A DNA stretch of 64,000 nt from Flaviflexus massiliensis (lineage in GTDB: Bacteria > Actinomycetota > Actinomycetes > Actinomycetales > Actinomycetaceae): the NCBI RefSeq assembly GCF_001375495.1, contig NZ_LN831056.1, positions 232,656-296,655 on the forward strand, given 5' to 3'. Positions 56,658 through 64,000 of the stretch are shown piece by piece (the stretch's first letter is position 1; each line of letters begins with the position of its first letter). The notes below the pieces were generated by a model, which was given only the letters and a program-made list of their open reading frames with translations, was not told where the DNA came from and made no database searches. The position numbers and the translations under genes are program-made.

Positions 56658-57115
56658 TGAAGTTGCAACAGGTTGTGCTAGCCGGGATGATCGGTATTGC
56701 TCTGGTCGCTTGTTCTTCATCTCCCGAAGTTCTCAACTATAAAACGGGACCTAAGAAGCTCTCTCAGGCTAAGGTTGGGGATGAATTCGCTCTTGAGCAT
56801 ATTGCGCTCAGCTACGAGGATGATGCGGATGCTATGGAGCTCTGCTACTCGGTTGACGAGTCCGGTTTTGGAACTGAAGATGAGATCATGCCCGAGGACT
56901 TTCTGACTGAATGTAGTTGGCCGGATTTGCTGATTCCGGTCCCGGAGAATTACGACTTCGAGGGCAATGGATTTACTCGCAAGGACGTTGGCAATGATAG
57001 TCTTCCGTCCGGTTGGGATAGGGGGGCGGATGTCACCGTGAAGATCACGGATACGTCGGGTACCATCCCCGAGGCCGAGATCACCAGCCTGACCGATCCC
57101 ACGCGGGACTGGTGA
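56654..57115 (+). CDS. Small acidic lipoprotein, unknown function
   Basis: The protein has 153 residues. The signal peptide MMKLQQVVLAGMIGIALVAC ends in a lipobox (LVAC), so Cys20 would be lipidated and the protein anchored outside the membrane. The mature part is acidic (DDADAMELCYSVDESGFGTE) with two further cysteines. No known domain is recognised. ATGA overlap with the protease gene suggests the two worked together, for example as an inhibitor or substrate binder, but this is inference. A long hairpin follows. Confidence 0.7.
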   Translation: MMKLQQVVLAGMIGIALVACSSSPEVLNYKTGPKKLSQAKVGDEFALEHIALSYEDDADAMELCYSVDESGFGTEDEIMPEDFLTECSWPDLLIPVPENYDFEGNGFTRKDVGNDSLPSGWDRGADVTVKITDTSGTIPEAEITSLTDPTRDW

Positions 57116-57186
57116 CCTGTGGGTCCCGGTAACTGTCTACGGCCTATTCACTGTACTTCCCGCCAGATTGTCATCGCTTAACAGTC

Positions 57187-57241
57187 GTGGGCCTCCAGCT
57201 GGATGCGAGCATAACGCTCATATATCTTGCTGGAGGCCCAC
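57187..57241. terminator. Long hairpin after the lipoprotein gene
   Basis: GTGGGCCTCCAGC (57187-57199) pairs perfectly with GCTGGAGGCCCAC (57229-57241). A small inner stem GAGC/GCTC lies in the loop. ATTTCC follows. It may end the protease/lipoprotein transcript. The rest of 57116-57371 shows no gene. Confidence 0.6.
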
Positions 57242-57371
57242 ATTTCCAACTCAAGATGACTCTGGTCACCAAGGAAGAATGTGCTCGTGGTCTGCGCCGC
57301 ATATAAAGGCTATAGGTCAAAATTGGTGTCTTGCTGAATTTGTAGTTGACTTGACCCTCCATGGGCTCATG

Positions 57372-57950
57372 CTAGCTACCGTTTGTATCTGGCTGTTCTA
57401 AAGCGGATAAACGTCGATGTATTGTTGTTTTGGAGACACCGAATTTTTTGGCGAGCATTAATAATGATGCTCCTTCTTCTTGGAGTCTGCGGGCTAAATC
57501 AATCTCAATGAGGCTCATGACTTCTGGTCGGCCGAGCTTCTTGCCTCTCTGTTTTGCTGCTTCAAGCCCTGCCATGGTTCGTTCTCGGTTGAGTGACCGT
57601 TCCATTTGAGCCATGGCTGCGAAGACATGAAAGATAAACTCCCCACCGGGAGTCGTTGTATCGAGCGGCTCGGTGAGAGACCTGAAGGAGATTCTGCGAT
57701 CTCCGAGCCCCGCCATAATTGTCGCCAGGTGGGAGAGTGATCGGCCAACGCGATCGATCTTCCACGCGACGAGAGTGTCTCCAGGGCGGAGGTATTCTAA
57801 GCATTTATCAAGCCCGGGCCGGGACGCCTTACCGCCTGACACGGTGTCGGTGAAAATCTTGTCGCATCCATCCTGTTCGAGTGCATCAATTTGCAAATCG
57901 AGAGACTGTGAGGCTGTCGAAACGCGAGCATATCCAATGTATGAACTCAA
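57372..57950 (-). CDS. Serine recombinase (resolvase/invertase family)
   Basis: This 192-residue site-specific recombinase has the catalytic serine in YIGYARVSTASQSLDLQ, the conserved DRVGRSLSHL, and EFIFHVFAAMAQMERSLNRE at the dimer helix. The C-terminal helix-turn-helix (EEGASLLMLAKKFGVSKTTI) is present, so it is the small resolvase/invertase type and complete. It overlaps the small membrane-protein gene upstream by 4 bases, an unusual partner. No recombination site was identified. It may resolve or invert part of the island. Confidence 0.93.
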   Translation of the reverse strand: MSSYIGYARVSTASQSLDLQIDALEQDGCDKIFTDTVSGGKASRPGLDKCLEYLRPGDTLVAWKIDRVGRSLSHLATIMAGLGDRRISFRSLTEPLDTTTPGGEFIFHVFAAMAQMERSLNRERTMAGLEAAKQRGKKLGRPEVMSLIEIDLARRLQEEGASLLMLAKKFGVSKTTIHRRLSALEQPDTNGS

Positions 57951-58291
57951 AATCTGCGCAGTCCTAGGAAGAGAAAGAAAAGCATAAAAGCACCTGTGAA
58001 GAGAAAAAGCTTAGCAAGCGCTTTCACGAGTCCGAGAGGGGCCTGTCCGTAGTTCCCGCGATACTTCCAAGCCACCCACGTTGTACGAAGCCATAAGACG
58101 AGAAGGATGTTGGCGAGTTTTGTATTGACGACTGCCAGGGCGAGAACAACAGAGGGAAGTAGACAGAGAATGCTTCCCGCGATGATAAAGCCCTTGAGGT
58201 TGAGGACTCGTTGCTGATCAGGGGAGAGTTCATGCCATTCAAGGCGTGGTGGTGGTTCATAAACGGGTCCGACCTGGTAACGCTCATCCAT
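57947..58291 (-). CDS. Small membrane protein co-transcribed with the recombinase
   Basis: The protein has 114 residues. A proline-rich acidic start (VYEPPPRLEWHELSPDQQRV) precedes two or three hydrophobic segments: FIIAGSILCLLPSVVLALAV, NILLVLWLRTTWVAW, and LFLFTGAFMLFFLFLGL at the end. An excellent AAAGGAGG lies about seven bases before ATG 58291, so translation should be strong. No family is recognised. The 4-base overlap with the recombinase suggests coupled expression. Confidence 0.75.
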   Translation of the reverse strand: MDERYQVGPVYEPPPRLEWHELSPDQQRVLNLKGFIIAGSILCLLPSVVLALAVVNTKLANILLVLWLRTTWVAWKYRGNYGQAPLGLVKALAKLFLFTGAFMLFFLFLGLRRF

Positions 58292-58417
58292 TGCTGTACC
58301 TCCTTTATGGAACGGGTTTATGGAACTCAGTACAGGTGTATGGGTGACAGATTCTCTTGATTTTCTGAATATTGGTGGGACGTTTCGTAAAGGGTCGTTT
58401 GTGGAACGAGTGCGTGG
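58292..58417 (-). promoter_or_regulatory. Upstream region of the membrane protein/recombinase operon
   Basis: TTTATGGAAC occurs twice (58304-58313 and 58317-58326, 13-base period), with a related TTTGTGGAAC near 58399. These may be recombinase or regulator sites. The IS256 insertion at 58418 splits this gap from the divergent coiled-coil gene at 59920. Confidence 0.35.
58410..58417 (+). repeat. Target-site duplication, left copy
   Basis: GTGCGTGG directly left of IS256 copy 2 is repeated directly right of it at 59842-59849. Confidence 0.85.
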
Positions 58418-59841
58418 GGTTGCGTCCCTTAGTGTGGTGTAACGCTTTCTGATGGTGGGCCTTGGGAAATATTGGGGCGGCCACCGTCAGTAACCTTTCG
58501 ACTCAACTACCACATCTCACCGAAAGGCACGTAACGATGACCGCTGCTCCGCATTCTATCGACCCTGCAACCTATCTGGACGATCTGCTGGCACAGGCTT
58601 CCCCGGATCTGATGCGTCAGATGCTGCAAGGGTTTATCAACCAGATCCTCTCCGCCCAGGCTGATACCGTCTGCGGGGCTGAATACGGCGTCGCTTCTGC
58701 TGAGCGGGTCAACCACCGTAACGGGTACCGTCACCGAGACCTCGACACCCGGGTCGGCACGATCGATGTGGCGGTACCGAAGCTGCGCCACGGCGCGTTC
58801 TTCCCGGACTGGCTGTTAGAGCGACGTTCACGGGCCGAACGAGCCTTATCGACTGTGATCGCGACCTGCTACCTCAAAGGGGTTTCCACCCGTAGGATGA
58901 ATGACCTGGTGGCAACACTTGGGATTTCCAACATGTCGAAATCCCAAGTATCGCGCATGTCGGAAGAACTCGACGAGATGGTCGCAGACTTCAAAAACCG
59001 CCCACTCGATCCCGGCGGGTACGCCTACCTGTCCTGCGACGCATTGACGATCAAAGTGCGCGAAGGCGGCCGGGTGGTCAAATGCTCCGTACTTTTGGCC
59101 ACCGGTGTTAACGCTGACGGGTACCGCGAAATGCTCGGCATACATGTCGCCACTGCGGAATCCAACGCATCGTGGAAAGGCTTCTTCCAGGACTTAAAAG
59201 CCCGCGGGCTTTGTGGTGTCTTCCTTATAACCAGTGACGCCCACGAAGGCATCCAGCACGCCATTTCTGAAGTGCTGCCTGATGCGTCGTGGCAGCGGTG
59301 CCGCACCCACTTCGCGAAAAACCTCTACGAAAAGGTCCCGAAGACACAGTGGCCGATGGTCTCTGCGATGTTCCAGACCATCTTCCAGCAACCCGATGCC
59401 TCATCTACTTGGGGACAAGCCCGGGAGGTCGTCGACTTGTTGGAGCCGAAATTCCCGCAGGTTGCGGCCTATCTGGAGGAGTCGCTTGATGAGGTGTTGG
59501 CGTTTACCGCAGCGCCGAAACCAGTCTGGACGAAGGTGTGGTCGAACAACCCCACCGAGCGGTTAAACAGGGAGATCCGCCGGCGCACCGATGTCGTGGG
59601 CATCTTCCCGAACCGCGAATCCATCATCCGGCTTGTCGGTGCGGTTCTTGCCGAGCAACACGACGATTGGATCCAACAAAAGCGCTACATGTCACTGTCC
59701 GCACTCGAACACACCAAACACCTCATGCACCACCCAGGAGGTGATCATGGCGACCAACACCAGCTAACCGCCTAACCCAAAACCCCGAACTTCATACCGA
59801 GCCGAAAGCTAGACCGCTACACCACTACACGGGACTTGACC
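58418..59841 (+). mobile_element. IS256-family element, copy 2 (complete)
   Basis: The element is 1424 bp. Its ends are imperfect inverted repeats: GGTTGCGTCCCTTAGTGTGG at the left, and GGTCAAGTCCCGTGTAGTGG read on the minus strand at the right. An 8-bp target duplication GTGCGTGG flanks it, normal for IS256. A nearly identical partial copy lies at 1-794 in opposite orientation. Confidence 0.95.
58537..59775 (+). CDS. IS256-family transposase (copy 2)
   Basis: The protein has 412 residues from ATG 58537 (MTAAPHSIDPATYLDDLL). The longer frame from 58462 adds 25 residues that include the inverted-repeat region. The DDE transposase core shows LSCDALTIKVREGGR, ITSDAHEGIQ and NPTERLNREIRRRTDVVGIF. 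The frame is intact and flanked by proper ends, so the element is probably active. The same protein, as far as visible, is encoded by copy 1. Confidence 0.95.
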   Translation: MTAAPHSIDPATYLDDLLAQASPDLMRQMLQGFINQILSAQADTVCGAEYGVASAERVNHRNGYRHRDLDTRVGTIDVAVPKLRHGAFFPDWLLERRSRAERALSTVIATCYLKGVSTRRMNDLVATLGISNMSKSQVSRMSEELDEMVADFKNRPLDPGGYAYLSCDALTIKVREGGRVVKCSVLLATGVNADGYREMLGIHVATAESNASWKGFFQDLKARGLCGVFLITSDAHEGIQHAISEVLPDASWQRCRTHFAKNLYEKVPKTQWPMVSAMFQTIFQQPDASSTWGQAREVVDLLEPKFPQVAAYLEESLDEVLAFTAAPKPVWTKVWSNNPTERLNREIRRRTDVVGIFPNRESIIRLVGAVLAEQHDDWIQQKRYMSLSALEHTKHLMHHPGGDHGDQHQLTA

Positions 59842-59849
59842 GTGCGTGG
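59842..59849 (+). repeat. Target-site duplication, right copy
   Basis: GTGCGTGG matches the copy at 58410-58417. Confidence 0.85.
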
Positions 59850-59919
59850 GCCGTGTGCACGGTGCGCAATGGCATGCACATAGCAGGCATCCGCCAATAT
59901 TTTGAGAAAGGACAAGAAG

Positions 59920-60039
59920 ATGACTGATGCCGAAGCGATCCTGGCAGCCCACCAAGACATAGTCGAGACACTCCTGGAACGGATCGAGGTGCTTGAGCGG
60001 CGTGTGGCCGACCTAGAACAGGAACGGCGTGAAAACTGA
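59920..60039 (+). CDS. 39-residue coiled-coil protein
   Basis: This short gene runs ATG 59920 to TGA 60037-60039. AAAGGA (59907-59912) lies seven bases before the ATG. The product is helical and charged, with leucine/valine/isoleucine heptads: DIVETLLERIEVLERRVADL. It is likely a small coiled-coil dimer or trimer. Its stop overlaps the start of the ArdC-like gene (TGATG), so the two are translationally coupled. Function unknown. Confidence 0.7.
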   Translation: MTDAEAILAAHQDIVETLLERIEVLERRVADLEQERREN

Positions 60040-60572
60040 TGGGTGCCTCGCGCGATGAATATCTTGCCCGGCAACGTCAACAGTTAGAAGATCTCCATTC
60101 GATAATCGCTGATGAGATCAACCGAGTATCAACCGGGGCTGAATGGCAGGACATGGTCCGGACGGCCGCGAAATTCCATCAGTATAGTTTCCGCAATGCG
60201 CTTCTGATCTTGGTGCAAAGTCATGGGAAGGCAACGTTGCCGGCATCCTATACAACGTGGAAGAAGCTCAATCGATATGTGCGTAAGGGTGAGAAGGGAC
60301 TGCGGATTCTCGCCCCAGTTATTCGACGAAGCCCTTTTGATCGGGAAACACAACAACGATTGACGAAGGATGAAGCGAAAAAACGGCCGCCGGGATCTGT
60401 GATCTGGCGATCTGATGTGGTGAGCGTGAAACCTGTTTCGGTGTTTGATGTCTCCCAAACAGAAGGAAAGCCGTTACCGCAACCTCCAGAGCCGGTGTTC
60501 CTGGAGGGCGGAGTCCCTGACGGGCTCCAGGACAAACTCCCGTCGATCGTATTACTTAGTCTTGAGTGTTGA
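60039..60572 (+). pseudogene. ArdC-like antirestriction gene, truncated
   Basis: The frame codes 177 residues. The first ~150 match the N-terminal ssDNA-binding domain of ArdC-type antirestriction proteins found on plasmids and conjugative elements: FHQYSFRNALLILVQSHGKA, YTTWKKLNRYVRKGEKGLRI and LAPVIRRS. The C-terminal zinc-peptidase-like domain is missing. After about DGLQDKLPS the frame enters IS3-related sequence on the other strand and ends within 12 codons. The truncation point is near 60535-60545. The remaining domain might still fold. Confidence 0.75.
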
Positions 60573-61583
60573 CCAGAATGACTTAGTCATCGCATTTACG
60601 AAGCACACGGTGTAACGGCCAACGGACTGGGCAATGCCCAAGTCCCAGCAGACATCCCCGAGTTGCTCACTAATGGCCTTGTGTTCCATGATTGGCGTGG
60701 AACACAAGGCCATCAGCAACGTCACCGCGGAGCGTGTGCGCTATCCGCAGGGCCCTTCGGCCGGGGAAGCATCTTGAACGCTATCGAAAGCCCATCCCAA
60801 CATGCGGCGGGAATACCCATCTCGGATGACACTCAAGCACACTCGGTCCTCGCCGTTGAGCAGGTAGGTAATATCCGACAGTCAAACCTTGTCAAGCTCA
60901 CCGGCATCAAACATGTGCTCGACCAGGTCAGGGAGCGTGGATTTACGCTCGGATGGAATCGTTGTCACCGGGACAAAGGCGCGTGGCGAGATCCCTTCAA
61001 ACCCCATCAGACCCATCCGTTTGGCCACGGCCTTCCGGTTAAGACCAATGCCGTAGCGTCCGGCTGGTTCTGCGGCGATCCGCATGGACCCATAAGTCTC
61101 ACCGGCATTCGATCAGATCTTGTGGATCTTGCGATCACCGTCGTCGTAGCATGCTTCCCGGTCATCTTTGCCTGATAGTCGGTGCTGCTGCTTACGGGCC
61201 CGCGTGTAGCATCTGGGCCGAGACAGCTTCAACAGATGTGCCATACGTTTGATGCTGTAGTTCGCCTTCTCCTGCTGTATTAGTTCGAACTTTTCTGTTC
61301 GCGTTGCTTCGCAGAAGGGTGTCGCTTTGACAAAAAACTCGTTGTCCAATCTGGCCTGTGCCAACTCGCGGCGCAAACGAGCATTCTCAGCACGAAGATC
61401 AGCCGCGCTCATCCCGCCACAGGCACCTCGACGCTACCTCTCATTTTGGCCCACTTGCCCAAAAGTCCAGGAACGACACCAATTCCCCTTGCCACATGAG
61501 CAATCGGACGCTCGGAGTCAATAAACTAGATTCACGGCTTCACTCCGATACTCCGGTGTGAACTTCTTGCGTTGCTGACTCAC
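60541..61583 (-). pseudogene. IS3-family transposase OrfA/OrfB, broken
   Basis: OrfA starts at GTG 61583 (MSQQRKKFTPEYRSEAVNLV), shifts frame at about 61520, continues IDSERPIAHVARGIGVVPGL, and then RAENARLRRELAQARLDNEF. OrfB follows with EKFELIQQEKANYSIKRMAH and GLNRKAVAKRMGLMGFEGIS. In LDKV*LSDITYLLNGED a TGA replaces the usual Trp just before the first DDE aspartate. Further on, GIAQSVGRYTVCFVNAM and SFWSTLKTK*YDRR are recognisable. Several stops and shifts make it inactive. Confidence 0.8.
60673..60713. repeat. Perfect 16-bp inverted repeat inside the IS3 remnant
   Basis: ATGGCCTTGTGTTCCA (60673-60688) and TGGAACACAAGGCCAT (60698-60713) are separated by nine bases. The pair is too perfect for the decayed background and may be a rearrangement scar. 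Confidence 0.7.
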
Positions 61584-61634
61584 AATGAACATCCTTTCCT
61601 ACAGACACGACATCTGTACAAGTAGGGTGTCCAC

Positions 61635-61953
61635 CAAACGAGGATAACCTCATGAGATGGGGTCGCAAGTATATTGTGGTCCCAACTTCTATGGGGCACC
61701 ATCTCAACCAGGCTATTCGCGTCGATGCGATTAGGTCGAGGTTGTCATTCCCCTTCACTAGGATTTGCCTGTGGGAGCCAGCATTCCTGCGCTTGTTCGA
61801 CATCGCGTACACAGTAGGATGTCTACGATTTGAGGGCTGGTGGGGCGAAACCTTTGTCCACTTAAGACTGGAGTGGTTGCTGCGAACCGTTGCCCTATTC
61901 CGGTGTCAGAGTGTGACCGTGACAAACTCGGGCAAACATGGAGAATAGGTCTC
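61635..61953. other. Gap between the IS3 remnant and the lipoprotein gene
   Basis: No gene is supported. Frames on both strands (for example 61652-61948) lack recognisable protein features. The promoter of the lipoprotein should lie here but no clear -35/-10 pair was found. Confidence 0.35.
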
Positions 61954-63009
61954 ATGTTTATTTCCAAGGACCGGAAGAATCTTACCGCTATCGTCGCTAC
62001 TTGCGTAGGAGCCGGGCTTGCTCTGAGCGGGTGTAGCGAGGACTCCTCAAATAGCGAAGATGTTGATTCGATGGAAGAAGACTCCAATGTTTCGCGGGAG
62101 GTTCCGGAGGGCCGTCCGGCGGAGTCCGACTTTTACCAGGACCTGGGGAACGGATACTTTGTTTACGGCGATGGATACGATGATACTCCGGACCTTCGAA
62201 CCCTCTATGTAGCGCATGATGATTTGAATTCCCAACTTGAGCTGGTCGAGGACGGGGTGCTGAAAACCCCGCTTGTACTCGAAGGTGAGGGCTTTGCTGA
62301 TGGGGTGACCGATCAGCTCGAGGACGCAATCGTCCTGGCGCACGCCAGTGACGAGGTTCTAGCATTCTCAAACTTCTTCTGGTTCGTCGATGAACGCGGG
62401 AATTTGATTAGCGACTCCGGTGACTTCTCGCCAATCGCCAAGATCCAGTTGAAGGCGGGCGATGACTACATTGATCCGGTGGCAGAACCGCAGGTGATTC
62501 TTGATGTGGTGAACAGTGACTACTACTTCTCCACCGTTCCTCGTGGCGGGAAGGACGAGAAAACTTTCGAATATGACCCCGACCTGCCGTTGGGGGATCA
62601 TGAACCCTTCACATACGACCGTTCGGATGTTGGGCATGGGAACCTGGCTGACTTGGATGAATACCATCTGGCAACGTCATTCTTGATCAGCCAAGAGCAA
62701 GCGGATGTTGCGGCGGCTAAGCCTCTGTCGTTCCGGCTTGTGATGGAGGATGGGACAACGGTTGACGTTGACCTAGCAAGCATCCTTGGTGATGACACGA
62801 CGTATATTGAGGACTTCCGGTACACGGGCAATGACACGTTCAAGGTGCTGGATCCTGGTCTGACCAGTTGGGCAAGCAATGATGAAATATTCGATGACGA
62901 GTTCGGTACTTCCCAGCGCTATTCAGATATGCAACGAGAACTGGGGCGGCACCAGGCCATTGGTGAGATGATGAGACTCGAGATCGAAAACCAACCCGAA
63001 GACTACTAG
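61954..63009 (+). CDS. Large acidic lipoprotein, unknown function
   Basis: The protein has 351 residues. The signal peptide NLTAIVATCVGAGLALSGC ends in a lipobox (LSGC), so it is a membrane-anchored extracellular lipoprotein. A Ser/Glu/Asp-rich spacer follows (SEDSSNSEDVDSMEEDSN). The rest is strongly acidic, with beta-type stretches such as GNGYFVYGDGYDD and PLSFRLVMEDGTTVDVDLAS. No domain is recognised. ATG 61954 is chosen because the signal peptide starts there; the frame is open from 61840. It is an island gene with no clear partner, though a second unrelated-looking lipoprotein lies at 56654. Confidence 0.75.
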   Translation: MFISKDRKNLTAIVATCVGAGLALSGCSEDSSNSEDVDSMEEDSNVSREVPEGRPAESDFYQDLGNGYFVYGDGYDDTPDLRTLYVAHDDLNSQLELVEDGVLKTPLVLEGEGFADGVTDQLEDAIVLAHASDEVLAFSNFFWFVDERGNLISDSGDFSPIAKIQLKAGDDYIDPVAEPQVILDVVNSDYYFSTVPRGGKDEKTFEYDPDLPLGDHEPFTYDRSDVGHGNLADLDEYHLATSFLISQEQADVAAAKPLSFRLVMEDGTTVDVDLASILGDDTTYIEDFRYTGNDTFKVLDPGLTSWASNDEIFDDEFGTSQRYSDMQRELGRHQAIGEMMRLEIENQPEDY

Positions 63010-63848
63010 GCAGGGAAACTGCCCAAGTGCTTTGTGCGGAGTGACTGCCTCATTTCCGTAACCGACCCAGGGGCAGTCCAGGCAGCAGTCGGGGCCCAAA
63101 ATGATCGGTGCCAGGTGTCAAAGCCCCGGTTGCCCACTCCCTGTGCACGCGGGCCTGCCTGATGCGTTTGCCTATCGGGAAGGGTTTGAGATTCCCGTAG
63201 TGGCATGATCTTTAGGGATGTAGGACTCAGTTACCGGGTTGCAGTATTCACCTAGGCAGTGACGATCGTTTGCCGTCGAACGATTTTTACTGAATGATTT
63301 CCACTGATTTACCTTATAGACGCAATTCAGAAAGTCGCTCACCCGCACCATCGCAACACATGTGCCTCACGTTGGGTGGGGAACCGGTTGAGCGAAAATA
63401 AGACGGCAGTTCAATACGGACAAGGATTCGCCGCGCTCGGGACCTCTTATTCGTGACGGCAACCGTGGCCCCCGGCCGGCCTGGACCGCTCGAGCGGCAA
63501 CGGATTCTATTGGACCGTTCTGGCACTAATCGGCACGGATGCAACGGTCGTGGCAATCCGTCGAAAGGTGTCATCACCCAGCAAGATCCCACCCACGTCC
63601 CGCCGTGCTGTAGAAGATGAGTTGGGACCCTCGTTGCACTTTCTCCGCTGTCGCGGCATTTCCCTACCTCCCGGCCCCCAAACGGGTACCCTCCTGCAAG
63701 CATGGAAGTGTAGTTAGTTTTGTGCGGGGAACCGGTGTGCCTGCTCGTGGATCGCGGTAATGTGTCAGCTACTTCTCGGCTCGATATGTGTCTGCACATC
63801 CGTGGGCCGCATGGTGAGGTTGCTGCGTGCAAAGCTCCCGGCTGAGGC
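63010..63848. other. Gene-free gap of about 840 bases
   Basis: Only low-quality frames are present (for example 63314-63832 minus and 63006-63206 minus), without ribosome-binding sites or recognisable motifs. This looks like decayed island DNA. The island's right border may be here, since the next feature is a normal chromosomal-type gene. Confidence 0.4.
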
Positions 63849-64000
63849 CTACAGAGAGCCCGTAGCGACAGAAATGACTGTGGTGCCCGCTTCTTTCATG
63901 ATTCCAATCTCTTCGGCCGGTGCCCCCTCATCAACAATCACAATGTCGAATTCGGCAACGGAGGCAACGCGATAGGTGGCGGTGTGTCCGAACTTCGAAT
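63849..64000 (-). CDS. DeoR-family regulator, C-terminal end (partial)
   Basis: Read on the minus strand, the last 50 codons to TAG at 63849-63851 give SKFGHTATYRVASVAEFDIV, then IVDEGAPAEEIGIMKEAGTT and VISVATGSL. This matches the end of the DeoR/GlpR sugar-phosphate-sensing domain, where SKFGR-A and D-GAP-E are conserved. The gene begins beyond the window. Such regulators control sugar catabolism genes. Confidence 0.75.
   Translation of the reverse strand, partial: SKFGHTATYRVASVAEFDIVIVDEGAPAEEIGIMKEAGTTVISVATGSL

Larger units (their letters stand above)
60541..61634 (-). mobile_element. IS3-family element remnant
   Basis: The right end near 61625-61634 reads TGGTGGACACCC on the minus strand, like an IS3 terminal repeat. 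Coding remnants run leftward to about 60541, where the element is cut off inside the last part of OrfB. The other end is lost. Confidence 0.7.

Noticed and set aside
61652-61948. Plus-strand open frame of 98 codons before the lipoprotein gene
   Set aside because: No ribosome-binding site or family match; it sits between an IS end and a promoter region.
63314-63832. Minus-strand open frame of 172 codons
   Set aside because: No start signal, no domain, and Arg/Ser/Pro-rich composition typical of a chance frame.

Overview
The window is high-GC actinobacterial DNA. The evidence is a set of lineage-typical families (CsoR, DtxR with the exact DtxR metal-ligand positions, DUF3027, DUF3263, DUF4032, a LytR_C protein, a cold-shock/DUF3027 pair), frequent GTG starts, and several genes with a -10-like hexamer 6-8 bases before the start codon, which suggests leaderless mRNAs. 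An Actinomyces-like relative (family Actinomycetaceae) is a reasonable guess, but no rRNA is present to settle it.

Layout. Positions 1-794 hold the 5' part of an IS256-family element that runs off the window edge. Positions 997-13180 form a surface-glycan locus: a one-polypeptide ABC flippase/exporter, four glycosyltransferases, UDP-GlcNAc 2-epimerase, a UDP-ManNAc-type dehydrogenase, a large DUF6541-like membrane protein and GalE. Its first 8 kb are visibly richer in A+T than the rest, which suggests transfer. Positions 13211-53667 are ordinary chromosome. They hold a MsiK-like ATPase with a DUF4032 protein, a Ser/Thr kinase, a DsbA-like thiol protein, tRNA-Thr, ppc, and a copper operon (copZ-copA-csoR) with two CsoR operators. 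Next come Nei-type glycosylase, ung, groEL with two CIRCE operators, an M3 peptidase, an HD protein, an SDR/PlsC pair, a two-component system, PspA/TPM, cold-shock/DUF3027/manA, a purine permease, MarR/MFS, serC, dtxR, two secreted NlpC/P60 hydrolases, a universal stress protein and tRNA-Arg. Positions 53668 to about 63848 are a decayed mobile island next to tRNA-Arg. It holds two more IS256 copies, an IS3 wreck, a serine recombinase with a membrane-protein partner, a truncated ArdC gene with a 39-aa coiled-coil gene in front, a secreted protease beheaded by an IS, and two lipoproteins. The last bases hold the 3' end of a DeoR-type regulator.

How genes work together. The glycan locus would make a ManNAc/ManNAcA-containing lipid-linked oligosaccharide and flip it outward. 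The copper operon buffers (CopZ), exports (CopA) and senses (CsoR) Cu(I). The two NlpC/P60 genes share a promoter design of GTNANN direct repeats every 10-11 bases, like boxes of an OmpR-type regulator such as MtrA. The second one is frameshifted by a 58-bp tandem duplication.

The most unusual items are that duplication and the phased repeat arrays, the island's untypical operons (recombinase plus membrane protein, coiled coil plus ArdC, protease plus lipoprotein), and the glycan locus.
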